Assembly (NCBI GenBank): GCA_963693315.1
Contig: OY856188.1
Span: 247,021,666-247,085,665 of the forward strand
Direction of reading: 5' to 3'
Length of the DNA: 64,000 nt
Origin: Diogma glabrata
Lineage: Eukaryota > Arthropoda > Insecta > Diptera > Cylindrotomidae
The notes under the pieces were generated by a model. The model saw only the letters and a program-made list of their open reading frames with translations, was not told the origin of the DNA and did no database searches. Positions 33,826-44,209 of the stretch are shown one piece after another (within the stretch, counting starts at the first letter, position 1; each line of letters opens with the position of its first letter). A program made the position numbers and the translations under genes.

Positions 33826-33835
33826 TCGGAATGCT

Positions 33836-34036
33836 GCACAGACTTTTCAGCGCTTCATGAATGTAGTGAAAAAAGGCCTAGATTTTGTGTATAGTTATAT
33901 TGACAATTTATTAGTGGCATCTTTTAATAAGGAAAAGCATCGACTTCATTAAAACGTACTTTTCGAAAAACTTGTTAAGTTTGATATTAAAATCAACACT
34001 TCGAAGTGTATTTTCGGTGTAACTGCTCTGAATTAC
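33836..34036 (+). pseudogene. Gypsy-type reverse transcriptase, catalytic part
   Basis: It continues the reading interrupted at 33327: QTFQRFMNVV, then SYIDN at the catalytic site (33896-33907), where the usual YIDD has lost its second aspartate. CIFGVTALNYLGH follows in another frame. The change of this residue alone would abolish polymerase activity. Confidence 0.7.
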
Positions 34037-34084
34037 CTTGGTCACAAAATTACATTAGATGCCATAACTCCTTCCCCTGATAAA

Positions 34085-34420
34085 GTGAAAGTCAACAAAA
34101 AATTTCCAGAACCCACATCCTTAAAATCAATTCAACAATTCGCTGGAATTGTGAACTATTATCACAGATTCATGCCGTGTTTACCCGAATTGTTGCAGCC
34201 AATTCATGCACATTTGGCATATTTGATAAAAATGCCCAAAACAAAAAAGAATTTCTCTTGGCCAGATATCTGCAAAGAATCTTTCTCCAAGGTTAAAAGT
34301 ACACTTGCTAATGCAACACTACTAGCACATCCACTGAACGATGGCAAGTTCAGCATCACTATTGATGTATCATTAAATGCTGTTGGAGCAGTGCTTCAAA
34401 AAATCAGAAACGGATTGTGA
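34085..34420 (+). pseudogene. Gypsy-type thumb and RNase H start
   Basis: LKSIQQFAGIVNYYHRFMPCL is the conserved connection segment. ITIDVSLNAVGAVLQK is the RNase H start, with the usual DAS changed to DVS. The domain goes on in frame 34490-34702 (FNRELLTVYLSIKHFRYFVEGREFTI, partly before the frame start). No integrase follows before the sequence changes at about 34900. Confidence 0.75.
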
Positions 34421-34907
34421 GAACCCTTAGCATTTTTTTCAAAAAAACTACAGTCTAACGAAATAAAATATTCGGCCTTCAACAGAGAATTGCTTACAGT
34501 CTATCTTTCAATCAAACATTTCCGATATTTTGTAGAAGGAAGAGAATTTACCATCTACATTCTACACAGATCAGAAGCCGCTGACCACTGCTATTTTCAC
34601 AAAATCCGAACGAAGTCCACGACAAACTCGTCATTTAGATTTCATTTCGCAATTCACAACAGATATTTAACATATAAGAGGAAAAGACAACGTTGTTGCT
34701 GATACATTATAACGGATAAGCGACAATGCCTTAGCTGTTTTAGAATCTCATGCAATAGATTTAAACAAATTATCACAAGCTCAAACAAACGATGAAGAGC
34801 TCGAACAACTTCTTTTAGAAGATTCTCCAAAAAATTCAAAATTTAAACTTCAGCTTATCCAATTTCCAAACCTCCCCTTTCCACCTTAACCTCACTGCAT
34901 GTTTTGT

Positions 34908-35109
34908 AAAATTTTTGTCAAAAAAAAAATTGAAAAAATATGCTAGCGGGAACCTTAAGACATCCATTTAATCGAAATTAGTCGAAATACCAGGTTTGCT
35001 ACCTTAAACAGGCCATAAGTCGAAAATCAAAAATTTTAAATACAAAACGAAAATTGGTGCCATGCCTAAACCCACTGCCCGATTAAGCTCAAACTTCAGC
35101 ACGGGGAGT
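34908..35109 (+). repeat. Interspersed repeat, copy 2
   Basis: Second copy of the ~200-bp repeat at 25626-25832. It follows directly on the Gypsy-type element. The rest of the intron to 35651 shows nothing recognisable. Confidence 0.7.
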
Positions 35110-35651
35110 ATGTAAACATAAAGATAGTATGTTAACATAAAAAGAAAACCTTGTTTTCATTAAAAATGAGTATTGGCTCGAAGGATGATCTTACTTTTAA
35201 AGAAAAGGGCATAAATCGATGATTGCTAAGCACAGTCGTACAATCCGAAATCAATGCTGGAAAAAGTACATGATAAAATCAATGCACACTAAACAAATAG
35301 TAAATACAATCAAACGGTTGATTCATACAACGAATTTTACATATTTTTTTAGCCAATGCAGGTTATTGTAAAATCTACGACTATAACGTATGAACTAAAT
35401 TATAAATTTTAATCAAATCAAAACTTTGTTCAATCGGTAAATTGTCGTAATGAATTTTTCATTATCATAATAAATTACTGCTCACTGTAAGGTGTTTATT
35501 GATATTACGTACAATCATTTTTGTCAGTGGAGCTGATATTTTACAATCTTTACTCAAGTACTATAAGAAAAAACAACGTTCTTAGGTTTGAATGCCAAAA
35601 AAATATCAAATATCAATTACATCATTGTCAATACTTCATAAAATTCCTTAC

Positions 35652-35720
35652 CTCTAAAACGCAATCTCCACTTTTAACACCGGTCACATAGGCTGGTGTT
35701 TCAATATCAACCCGACTAAC
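35652..35720 (-). CDS. PDZ-RING protein gene, exon 2
   Basis: A 69-bp exon with acceptor TTTCTACAG and donor GTAAGG encodes VSRVDIETPAYVTGVKSGDCVLE, the central PDZ strands and loop. It joins exon 1 (...WDPYPW) and exon 3 (VNGEDVIG...) without changing phase, producing an uninterrupted PDZ domain. It is too short to appear as an independent frame. The intron to exon 3 is 10,255 bp and contains LINE, SINE, hAT-like and Gypsy-type insertions. Confidence 0.9.
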
Positions 35721-35875
35721 CTGTAGAAATATTTCAAAATAAATAATTTTTAAAAAAAGTTCCATAATTCGTGACGATTAAGTTATAGATAAATTATGAA
35801 AACATGTTATTACAAAAGTTCAAGGATTAAAACAATCACTTATAGTAAAACAAGAATAACATCACGTATTCTCAC

Positions 35876-36091
35876 CCATGGATACGGATCCCATTTACTC
35901 CGGGATAAATGAAAACCACAAGAACCGTCTGATAGTTTTGAAACATTCACCAATCGAACCGAGGGATTATAATGATCGTTTTGATTTTCACTATTTTCAC
36001 TTGAACCATTTACAACAATAATATGATCATCGATTGTATCATCAACGATGCAATTTGTTGAATTATTTATTGAGGTTTTTGTTTCACCCAT
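35876..36091 (-). CDS. PDZ-RING protein gene, exon 1 (start)
   Basis: The first coding exon has 72 codons from ATG at 36091 (context AAAATGG) to a GTGAGA donor after TGG. An acidic, asparagine-rich N-terminus of ~44 residues is followed by the start of a PDZ domain (VRLVNVSKLSDGSCGFHLSRSKWDPYPW), with CGFHL in the position of the carboxylate-binding loop. The 155-bp intron separates it from exon 2. Joined exons 1-4 give 507 residues, 3'-incomplete. PDZ plus RING in one chain suggests a ubiquitin ligase directed to proteins by C-terminal peptide binding; this is inference. Confidence 0.85.
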
Positions 36092-36230
36092 TTTAAATTT
36101 TTTTATGTACTTAAATTAAATTCATAGCACAGCACTATTTATGATATAATATGTAAACTCCGAATTCTTATAATTTTTTATTCCAAAAACGATCTGAATA
36201 TAATAACGAACGAATTATTACTGAATTATG

Positions 36231-38364
36231 TACAAATAACCTTAAGTGTAAAGACAATTATTTTACTTTTTAATTCCGCGATTAATTGTTTTCTTCATGA
36301 AATTACACTGTAGTAAGGTAACATAGGTGCAATTCGAAAATTATACGAAATAAATTAAAAAAAAGTATAAGATTTACTCTCATAATTTACCTTCATCTTA
36401 ACCTTCACCTGGATAAAAGTGATTTTTTTTATTTATGTATTTTTATTGATTTACACACAAAACTATTACTGTCGTTTGCTTTTTTAATTGAATTTTTCGT
36501 TTTTCATCAAACAGGAGAATGGATTTAATTGTTGGATTACATAAACTGTTTAATTGGTTTATGTTTGTATTTAAAATAGTAAATCTTGCTATATATGATC
36601 GACTAGACGAGATTTTGTGGATTAATTATGAAGTAAGTAACTAAATGCTTATCTAATTTTTATACTTGAGGTTTCAAAACTCTCAGACCGCAAATATCTA
36701 CAAAATATGCTGGCATCCATAGACGTTCCTCGATTAAGTTCAAACTTTAGTACGGTTCATATTTTGATCTTCTCTTCTAGTAATCAACCTATTCACCACA
36801 ATTTGCAGCAACACATTTGTTAGAATTTCAAAAAACATTAAAGGTTAGACCCTTGCTAATTTTCCAAGGTTTTTCGGTGTTTTAGTTCCATAAAAAAATT
36901 GAAAAAGCTGCTGGGAGGAAGTTTAATTTACCTTACCTAAAAATTTTTTGTTAAAATAATTATATTTTTTTTCTCGCTCATAGTCGACTCAATTAATTGT
37001 AAAATATTCCAAAAGCTTGATTTTTAAACTCGCCGAAACAGGGACTTGAACCCTGGACCCTTGGATTAAAAGTCCAATGCTCTACCGACTGAGCTCTCCC
37101 GGCTTAATATACTCTTCCTTTTAAGTTACATTTGAAAACATAGATATTACACCTAGTAGCCGTGCATATAAAATATCAACCAATATTAAAATTATAAACA
37201 ACCTTCGTATGTAAATAGAAAAAATAAAATCATATACCAAGATTACAAATATGTAATTATTTTAACTTTCTTCATTAACGCAAAATATTTCCACTCACAC
37301 AAAAATGAAGGTTGTATGTATAAAAAAAAGTCTTAAGGTGTAGAGACATTACCGGTGATTTTATTATAATAATATAAGAACAACCTCGTAATTGAACAAT
37401 CATGACATAATGTTTGATCTTGTTTTTAAGAGAAATTGGTGAAAAATTGATCTTCAATTTTCATTTTGCGCGAGTATCGGTTATGTGTATTGAAAATTGC
37501 ATTTATTTGCATAATTTTCCAAGATAAAAATTACAAACAATTTATCCAAGCTGAGAACCTTTTGATATGCATAATTAATTACTATCCATGTCAGCTAGTG
37601 TTTGTTCTATTTCTCACTCTACAAAAACTAGCGCTTTAAACAAATTATTTGTTTCGATGGAAAAGAATACGAATTTGAAATAAAATTAAATGTTTTAAGA
37701 ATAGATTAGTTTAGTATAAAGATCATATTACATTGGATGAAAACTAAAATTCAAAACGAAATTTTAATAATTATTGTATATATACTTAAAATTAATTAAA
37801 AACGATTTATTTAATCTTTTTTTAAATTACATACAAATAATTTTTTCTCTTGTGCAGCGCAACGGCCGTCTATATTGGAATAGAAAAAGTAAATAGATAA
37901 ATAAGTAATTGAACCAAGAAAGTGGTAAAATCTGTTTTTAATATAAATCTGTAAATAAACTTCTTAAAATCGACAACACAAGTTCATCTCGAAAACTACA
38001 CTATTTAGGACTCAGTGCTATTAACCTCTCGGTAGAGAACAAAATCCTGATTCTAACAGTATAAAAAACCGTATTTTGAAAAAATTGGACTTGGTATAGT
38101 TTACCTCCCATCTACAGATATATTTAAAATTTACATAATTGTGAATCAGCCTCACACATATAAAATAAGTTTTGCGGAGAGGAATAAAACTGTTACCTGA
38201 TAAAGAATGCTGTCAAATACTTCATCTTAAGTTTGTTTGATCACTTGAACACGCTATTTCTTTAATAAAATATGGTAATATTGCATTGTATAAAAACCAC
38301 ACGCCAAATTTAGATATGAAGAATTTTTGTTTCGCCTTGCCATTATTTTAAGTATTTCAACAGT
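36231..38364. repeat. Duplicated block, copy A (first part)
   Basis: From GTACAAATAACCTTAAGTG to AGTATTTCAAC this block recurs at 55574-58163 at high identity by eye, with scattered substitutions and indels. It contains one tRNA-Lys. Differences include ~65 bp present only in copy B at about 56037-56097, and unrelated middle segments (37995-38115 here, 57395-57910 in B). Outside the tRNA no gene is seen. Confidence 0.9.
37031..37103 (-). tRNA. tRNA-Lys (anticodon UUU), copy A
   Basis: All four arms fold. The anticodon stem-loop is TTGGA-CTTTTAA-TCCAA, which decodes AAA/AAG lysine codons. The T arm has GGTTCAAGTCC as the B box. The acceptor stem GCCGGGA pairs with TTTCGGC with two G-U pairs. 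Position 8, almost invariably U, is G here, while copy B has U8. That may weaken tertiary folding. No intron is present. A T4 run for polymerase III termination lies about 15 bases downstream. Confidence 0.9.
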
Positions 38365-38469
38365 GCCACATCAAGCTATTTCAGCGCCGGGTGCAGATTA
38401 GGTAAATGGCGCCCTCAAATTAAATTATTTTGTAAGATAATATATTCAAAAATCAATGCAATACTTGTT

Positions 38470-38880
38470 TTAATACGAAGTGTTGTGTAATAGAAATTAG
38501 AATATGTTTCACTGTCACACCAACACATAAAGAGCTTTTAAGATCTAGATCCCACAACAACATGCGTTCAAGTATTAAACGCTTTTTATAATTGGATCAA
38601 CAATTTTTTTATGGTTTTTCAAATGTTGGATATTTAGACAATAAATCTTATCATATAATAAAATATGATATATGCCAAAATTATAATATGTGGAAAATAG
38701 AAACAAAATAAAAAATTTCATTTTTTTTTAAATTTGAAAAACATAATTAAAACTAGGCTACTAATAATCTAGCTGATGAAATACTCCTCATTCATGTGAC
38801 GTGCTCCCGTGGTCAATCAGTTCACAAATAGAGTTAGGTATATATAGAGGCATATCTTCGAGCAAACAATCGCACAGTAA
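38470..38880 (-). mobile_element. Degenerate short LINE derivative, 3' part
   Basis: GAAGTGTTGTGTAATAG, ACACATAAAGAGCTTTTAAG and CAATAATCTAGCTGATG-like segments follow the order of the other derivatives but are clearly more diverged. It breaks near 38880 and appears to resume at about 40200. Confidence 0.6.
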
Positions 38881-40200
38881 ATAAAAATTTATTTTAATAA
38901 ATAAAAAATGTTATACGAATTTATTTCAAATATTGTAACGATTATGAAGTGCGATGTAAAAAAATCTATTGATTGGGTTTTCTTATTGGAAAATGGTCCT
39001 GCTAACGCAATACAAACTGAATAACACCTAAAAAAATTTTTTGAAGATAAAAACAGAATTAAATAATTTTATCTAATACGAAAATAAAATAAAAAACTAC
39101 ACAGTCTATGATAGAGTAGGTAAATAAACAAATTAAAAATTGTAGATTTCACACCTAGGTGCGAAGTTTCGAAGATTGTGTTATGTTTTTTGCTATTTAA
39201 TTTTTGAATAGCATAAAAAAAGGTTGCGTTGGCGATAGATTAGTTCAAACTAAACGATACAGTTAGTTGAATATTAACGGCGACAGAAGTTATTGATAAT
39301 ATAGCAGTGATACGGTATAAATATATGAGATAGTTATAAATAATTTAAAAAATGAAAAAAAATAATAGTAAACTGATTAAGAAAGAGGAATAAGATAAAT
39401 GGACGAATAATATTTATAACGTAAAGAAAATTCATTGTTTAAGTTTATTAAATCTAGAAGTCGAACAGAATATAAGCAATGGCCGAGTTGCTCTACGTTA
39501 CAATATAATAAAAATTATTAAAAAAATTATGAATAAATGTGAAAATTAAAATAACATTAATATGTAAGAAAGAATAATTATAATATGAAAATCAAAAATA
39601 CTATAACATTCGTATATTATACAAATAAAGTTGTAGTAAATAAAGAATCACACATGCTCACTTTTATGGCATTATTTTCAGAAAACTCTTTTGTTGCCGG
39701 TTCGTATTTTCATAAATAAGAAATTTCAGATTCAATTGATTTAAGAGAAAAGGCAACTAACCTCTCCCGGCACATGCTCCATCACCTGGTGTAATTTAGA
39801 AAAGTTCCTTTCAGCGGGAGCTACTGTTAATGGCAGTATCTTGGCTTTAAATAAATTCGGAAAATATCTTGCATGTTTTGCAAATATAGAAGGTGTAAAA
39901 TAGTTTTGCGTGTTCGGAATTTCAATTAAAGTGTTTTAAAATTCTACGCTTTAAAATCTAAAAGGTCTTACAGCTGATTTTCAGTTTTCCCAACAAGTTT
40001 CATTGCTGGCCTTAAACTAAGCTTTTCATTTGCTGCCTTAAAAGAACAAAACGACACGACAAACGAATTTCGAAAAATATGCGTATATGTACTTGAAAAA
40101 AATTAAATATAGTTGAAAAAAATTAAGAGTTTCTCCAGAAGATGAAGCCGCATAATTTATAACGATAATTTATAGAAAAAGGAAAACTGCAGAAAAAGGA
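38881..40200. other. AT-rich DNA splitting an old LINE derivative
   Basis: No gene or repeat is recognised in this 1.3 kb. By position it is probably an insertion into the derivative whose halves flank it, but no terminal repeats or target duplication could be identified. It is absent from copy B of the duplicated block. Confidence 0.4.
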
Positions 40201-40380
40201 AAACTGCATATAAAATTGAGAGTACTGTTCGATGAATAGAGTTCATTCGACAGCTCCCGTATATCACCTTGGCTGGTAATATCTCACTGCTATTGCCAGT
40301 GGTATCTAATATTTTACGTTGAATCGTATGTCAATAGCAGCGACAAGAGTACACGGGGCTGTCACGCCCGTAGATGAAAA
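40201..40380 (-). mobile_element. Degenerate short LINE derivative, 5' part
   Basis: ATTGAGAGTACTG, TCACCTTGGCTGGTAATATC, CTATTGCCAGTGGTAT and TCAATAGCAG match the leader part of the other derivatives in order. It ends near GTAGATGAAAAATTAAA, as they do. Confidence 0.6.
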
Positions 40381-40920
40381 ATTAAAACAAATATACAAAA
40401 ATAAATTGTTGTTATTTATATAGATAAATAAATTTTAATTTGCCTTAAAATTTATTAAAAACCAAAACGAAAAAGTAATCGAATTTAAAACAAAACTCAA
40501 TTTAGGGTAGCGAAATCCGAAATTCGACGTCCACGCCGTACTGCCTGGGTAATGCTGACAGAATTAGGTTGGTGTATTAGAGACAAGCAGAGTAAAAACT
40601 GCTTAGTCAATGACGCTACATCACAGCGAGTTGGCGCACTACAACCAATGCGACTCAAGCGTCTGTTCTCCATGTCAGGGGCGGCTTGGAGCGGGCGTCT
40701 GTCTTGAACCAAGCGGCTCGCTATATAAACGTGATAAAGGTTGTTTCTGGTGACCTTAATATGCAGAACGGACCCATTCACGACAATTTGGGTTGGCCCT
40801 TAGGTTAACACCCTAACCCCGGAAAAAACTAATATGTTAAATTTGGTTATCAGAAAGAGAAAAACAGACCCGGAAACAACAACAGAATTTTACCTGGACG
40901 TGAAAAAGGACCAGACTACC

Positions 40921-41050
40921 GAATCGGAACGTGGAACGTGCGCAGCCTGAGCGCTCCTGATGCTCTTATAAGTCTAGAAACAGAGGCTGAGAGGTATAGG
41001 ATGGATGTTATTGCTCTACAAGAAATTAGACAGCCGATAATCGGAAAATA
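40921..41050 (+). pseudogene. RTE endonuclease N-terminus before a stop
   Basis: The translation YRIGTWNVRSLSAPDALISL and MDVIALQEIRQ shows the first two endonuclease motifs (WNVRSL and the catalytic Glu in LQEIR). A TAA at 41048-41050 separates it from the 429-codon frame that continues the same domain. Confidence 0.75.
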
Positions 41051-41054
41051 AGAT

Positions 41055-42344
41055 TTGGATAGTCACTCTCTATACTGTAGTGGTCATCCTTCTCGTAGAG
41101 AATTTGGTACTGGCTTTCTTGTTGGTGCACGCATACAAGAAGCCGTGATGAAATTCATCCCGGTCAGTGAGAGGATCTGCTACCTACGTGTACGCGGTAC
41201 ATATAACAATATTTCTCTTGTTGCCGTGCATGCACCAACTGAAGCTAGGACCGTCGACGAGAAGGATAATTTCTACATAACACTGGAAGAGGTTATGAAA
41301 CAAACACCAACACGCGACTTCATTATGGTTCTTGGTGATTCATGGACAGGTTGGAAGAGATATCTCTTATGGAAATGTGGAAATATGGAAACGAAATATC
41401 AATGTTTTTTTAAAGTCGACTACGGTTTAAGACAAGGTGATGCTATCTCTCCTATACTTTTTAATTTAGACTTGGAATATGTGTGCCGTCAAAAGAAACT
41501 ACCGACTAATAACAATATCTTGTCAATAAACTCAGTACAGATGATTGCTTACGCTGATGATGTTGTCATCCTCGGCCGAAGTGAAGCTGTTATGAGTGAG
41601 ACTTTCAAGTCGCTTGAGAGTGGTGCTAGAAAAATTGGTGTGCAAATTAACTACAATAAAACCAAACATATAAATGTTTCAAGGAAGGCTGAGAAAAAAG
41701 ATTTGATGTGCGGCGATGAACGAATTGAGGGAGTTGAATCTTTTAAATATTTGGGATCAATGCTTGACTCAAACAACAGCATACTTACAGATATAAAAGC
41801 TCAAATCGCTGCAGGTAATCGAACTTTCTACTCAAATAAACCTCTCCTTGGATCACCGTATGTATCAACTAACACCAAGCTCAAGTTATACAAGACATTG
41901 ATTAGACCGGTTGTGATGTATGGGTCACAAACGTGGACCCTTACACAAAATGACGAATCGCATTTATCTGTATTTGAGCGTAAGATCCTACGCTACATTT
42001 TTGGTTCACTTAAGACAGACGATGGAGAGTATAGAACCCGGTATAACTTTGAGATCAGAGAACTTCTTGAGGGTCCTGATATAATAGGTTGTATCCGTTC
42101 TAATAGGATTGCTTGGTTTGGGCATGTTCTACGAGCCGATTCACAGTCTGGAATGATTAGAAAAATGTATGTTAGTACCCCAGGGAGTGGGCGACCACGG
42201 GATAGACCACGACTACAATGGGAGACTGACGTAATAAACGACCTTAAAAAAATCGGCTGCCATGGTAATTTTGTCGCTGTTGCGAATGACCGTGGTGAAT
42301 ATTCAAAGCTGATCAACCTGGCAACGCTCCTACATGGAGCATGA
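41055..42344 (+). CDS. RTE endonuclease-reverse transcriptase fusion frame (internal deletion)
   Basis: The 429-residue frame starts within the endonuclease (FGTGFLVGARIQEAVMKFIPVSERICYLRVRG, then MVLGDSW where GDFN is expected). It passes at about residue 100 straight into the palm of the reverse transcriptase (KVDYGLRQGDAISPILFN). The catalytic MIAYADDVVIL, KYLGSMLDSNN, VVMYGSQTWTL and IAWFGHVLRADS follow, with the usual Gly-Arg-Pro-rich C-terminus. The fingers and first catalytic Asp region are missing, so activity is not expected despite the open frame. The stop is 10 bases before the poly(A) run. Confidence 0.75.
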   Translation: MDSHSLYCSGHPSRREFGTGFLVGARIQEAVMKFIPVSERICYLRVRGTYNNISLVAVHAPTEARTVDEKDNFYITLEEVMKQTPTRDFIMVLGDSWTGWKRYLLWKCGNMETKYQCFFKVDYGLRQGDAISPILFNLDLEYVCRQKKLPTNNNILSINSVQMIAYADDVVILGRSEAVMSETFKSLESGARKIGVQINYNKTKHINVSRKAEKKDLMCGDERIEGVESFKYLGSMLDSNNSILTDIKAQIAAGNRTFYSNKPLLGSPYVSTNTKLKLYKTLIRPVVMYGSQTWTLTQNDESHLSVFERKILRYIFGSLKTDDGEYRTRYNFEIRELLEGPDIIGCIRSNRIAWFGHVLRADSQSGMIRKMYVSTPGSGRPRDRPRLQWETDVINDLKKIGCHGNFVAVANDRGEYSKLINLATLLHGA

Positions 42345-42493
42345 ACGCCTTAAAAAAAAAAAAAAAAAAAAAATACAATATACAGTTCTACGTTATAGTT
42401 TGTTGTACTACTACACCTAAAATAAAATAATAACTTACTAAACCATTTCAAAGGCTGTTATATATTTTTGTGATAATTGTGCGAAAGGATATG

Positions 42494-44202
42494 CAACGAC
42501 AAAGAGATGCAGTAGAAATAAAAGAACAACAAAATCAACTCATTGAACTGAAAGAATCGATAACAAACAACGAAAGTAAACGTAGAACTCGATCTCGAAC
42601 CAAAAAAGAAATACTCCTTGATTAGTTTTAAAATAGAATAGCATTATCATTGAAATTGGAAATCAATCAACAATTTCGTTCAATTTGAAATACATGGTGT
42701 TTTTCGTAGTACGAATTTTTTATTACGTGGTTCAGCATTTCAACATCGCCATTGGATTCAGCATTCTCGATTCATAGAAAAACCAATATGTATTATGTAT
42801 ATTTGAACATTACCCCAATTTTAGACCCAAACCCTTATCCTCTAGTTTCTGCCCTAGAGCCCAAATACTGATTTCAGCATCACCATTGAATTCAGTGCCC
42901 TTGATTTATCCAAAATCAATACTCATAATATATATGTGGACATTTTCGGCTTTCAGCCCCCAACTCCCACCCTTTAGTGACACTCTTATATTTTTTATCC
43001 CAATTTAAACATCACTGTTGGATTCAGCGTCCTCAAGTTTGTTGAAATCAACACTAATGACGACAAATTTGATACTATTCATGACCAGACCCTCAACCCC
43101 CACTCCTTATTAAACTACCCTGAATCCGGTCACCATTTTTATCATCACCATTGAACTCGGCATCTTTGATGATGTTAAAATCGAAATAATGACGATAATT
43201 TTGATAATATTCATGACCAGACCCTCAACTCTCACCCCTTATTGAACTACCCTGAGTCTGGTCAACATTTTTACCATCACCATTGAACTCAGCATCCTCG
43301 ATTATGTAAAAATCGATAATAATGACAATAATTTCGGTACTTTGCGCAACCGAAGCCCCAACCCCCACCTATTATTGGACTACCTTGAGTCTGGCCCCAA
43401 TTTTTATTATCATAATTGAACGCAACATCCTCGATTATGTTAAAATTGATAATGATGACGATAATTTCGATATTTTTTATAACCGTTCCCCAACCCCCCA
43501 CCCCTTATTGAACTACCCTTTTCAACCTGAGTCCGTCAACATTTTTACCACACCATTGAACTCAGCGTCCTCGATTGTATAAAAATCGATAATAATGACA
43601 ATAATTTCGATACTTTGTATAACCGAACCCCCAACCTCCACCCCTTTTTGGACTACCCCGAGCCCGGCTCCCATTTTTATCATCATCATTGAACTCAGCA
43701 TCCCCAAGTATATTGAAATCGACAACAAACATGACATGCAAAAAAAAATATTTTTTTCTACTATAAGGAACCCCATTGGGAGTAATAAATGGCTATGTCA
43801 CCGATCAGGGAGTGATATAAGAGATTGTATTTGTTATAAAATTTTGATTCTAACAATACCCCACATGACATATTTTACTCATTTAATGTTTCAACCCTAC
43901 CCACGGGATTGGTTGGGGGTAGGGGTACAAACCAATTTTTGGACTCACAAGTTGCGCCGGTCTGAATAAAATATAGTAGTGCCATTAGATTTATTTTCTC
44001 TCTTCCCACTTATTTTATATAGATTTACATATGCTAAAACTTAAAGAGGGTGTAGAGGGGTGGGGGTGGGTCTTACCACCCCAATATCATAAAGTTTTTG
44101 GGAGACGGCCAAGACCGATCGACTGATATCAAATTCACAAAATCGAGTCAAAAAAATTTCCAAAAACCACGTTTTCTGCCCGATTCTTAAAAAAAACGAT
44201 AG
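42494..44202. mobile_element. TTAA-flanked inverted-repeat element, left end deleted (copy A)
   Basis: The right end reads ...CCCGATTC TTAAAAAAAA CGATAG followed by TTAA (44203-44206). The inverted left end CTATCG-T9-AAGAATCGGG is present in copy B at 62250, preceded by TTAA. In copy A a deletion removed the left end together with the neighbouring Gypsy-type element (junction at 42494). The body holds the ~133-bp array and the tail of a small coding frame. Confidence 0.65.
42740..43790 (+). repeat. Tandem array, ~133-bp unit, eight units (copy A)
   Basis: The landmark CATTGAACTCAGCATCCTCGATT recurs at about 42751, 42883, 43014, 43146, 43278, 43411, 43551 and 43687. Each unit ends in a C-rich CCCCAACCCCCACCCCTTATTGAACTACC segment. 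Short frames on both strands here, with Ile-rich peptides, are products of the repeat. Confidence 0.9.
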
Positions 44203-44209
44203 TTAAGTT

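Larger units (their letters stand above)
31441..34907 (+). mobile_element. Gypsy-type LTR retrotransposon, degraded
   Basis: gag, protease, reverse transcriptase and RNase H follow in the usual order on the plus strand, in several frames with stops. Integrase and LTRs are not recognised. A LINE fragment is inserted in the reverse transcriptase (33328-33825). The element lies in the long intron of the PDZ-RING gene, antisense to it. It belongs to the same broad group as the one at 58356-62249 (shared protease and gag features). Confidence 0.8.
40490..42373 (+). mobile_element. RTE-type LINE, internally deleted, poly(A) tail
   Basis: A GC-richer leader (40490-40900), the start of the endonuclease (GTWNVRSLS), a central in-frame deletion and the catalytic and C-terminal reverse transcriptase are followed by a pure A run (42352-42373). 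The related copy at 49690-54690 retains part of the deleted middle. It is absent from copy B of the duplicated block, which suggests insertion after the two copies separated. Confidence 0.8.

Noticed and set aside
40497..40781. Minus-strand 94-residue frame
   Set aside because: It lies antisense to the leader of the RTE LINE that follows and has no recognisable domain.
43289..43969. Several frames with Ile-rich peptides, also at 63010-63770
   Set aside because: They repeat with the ~133-bp units and occur on both strands; they are products of the tandem array.
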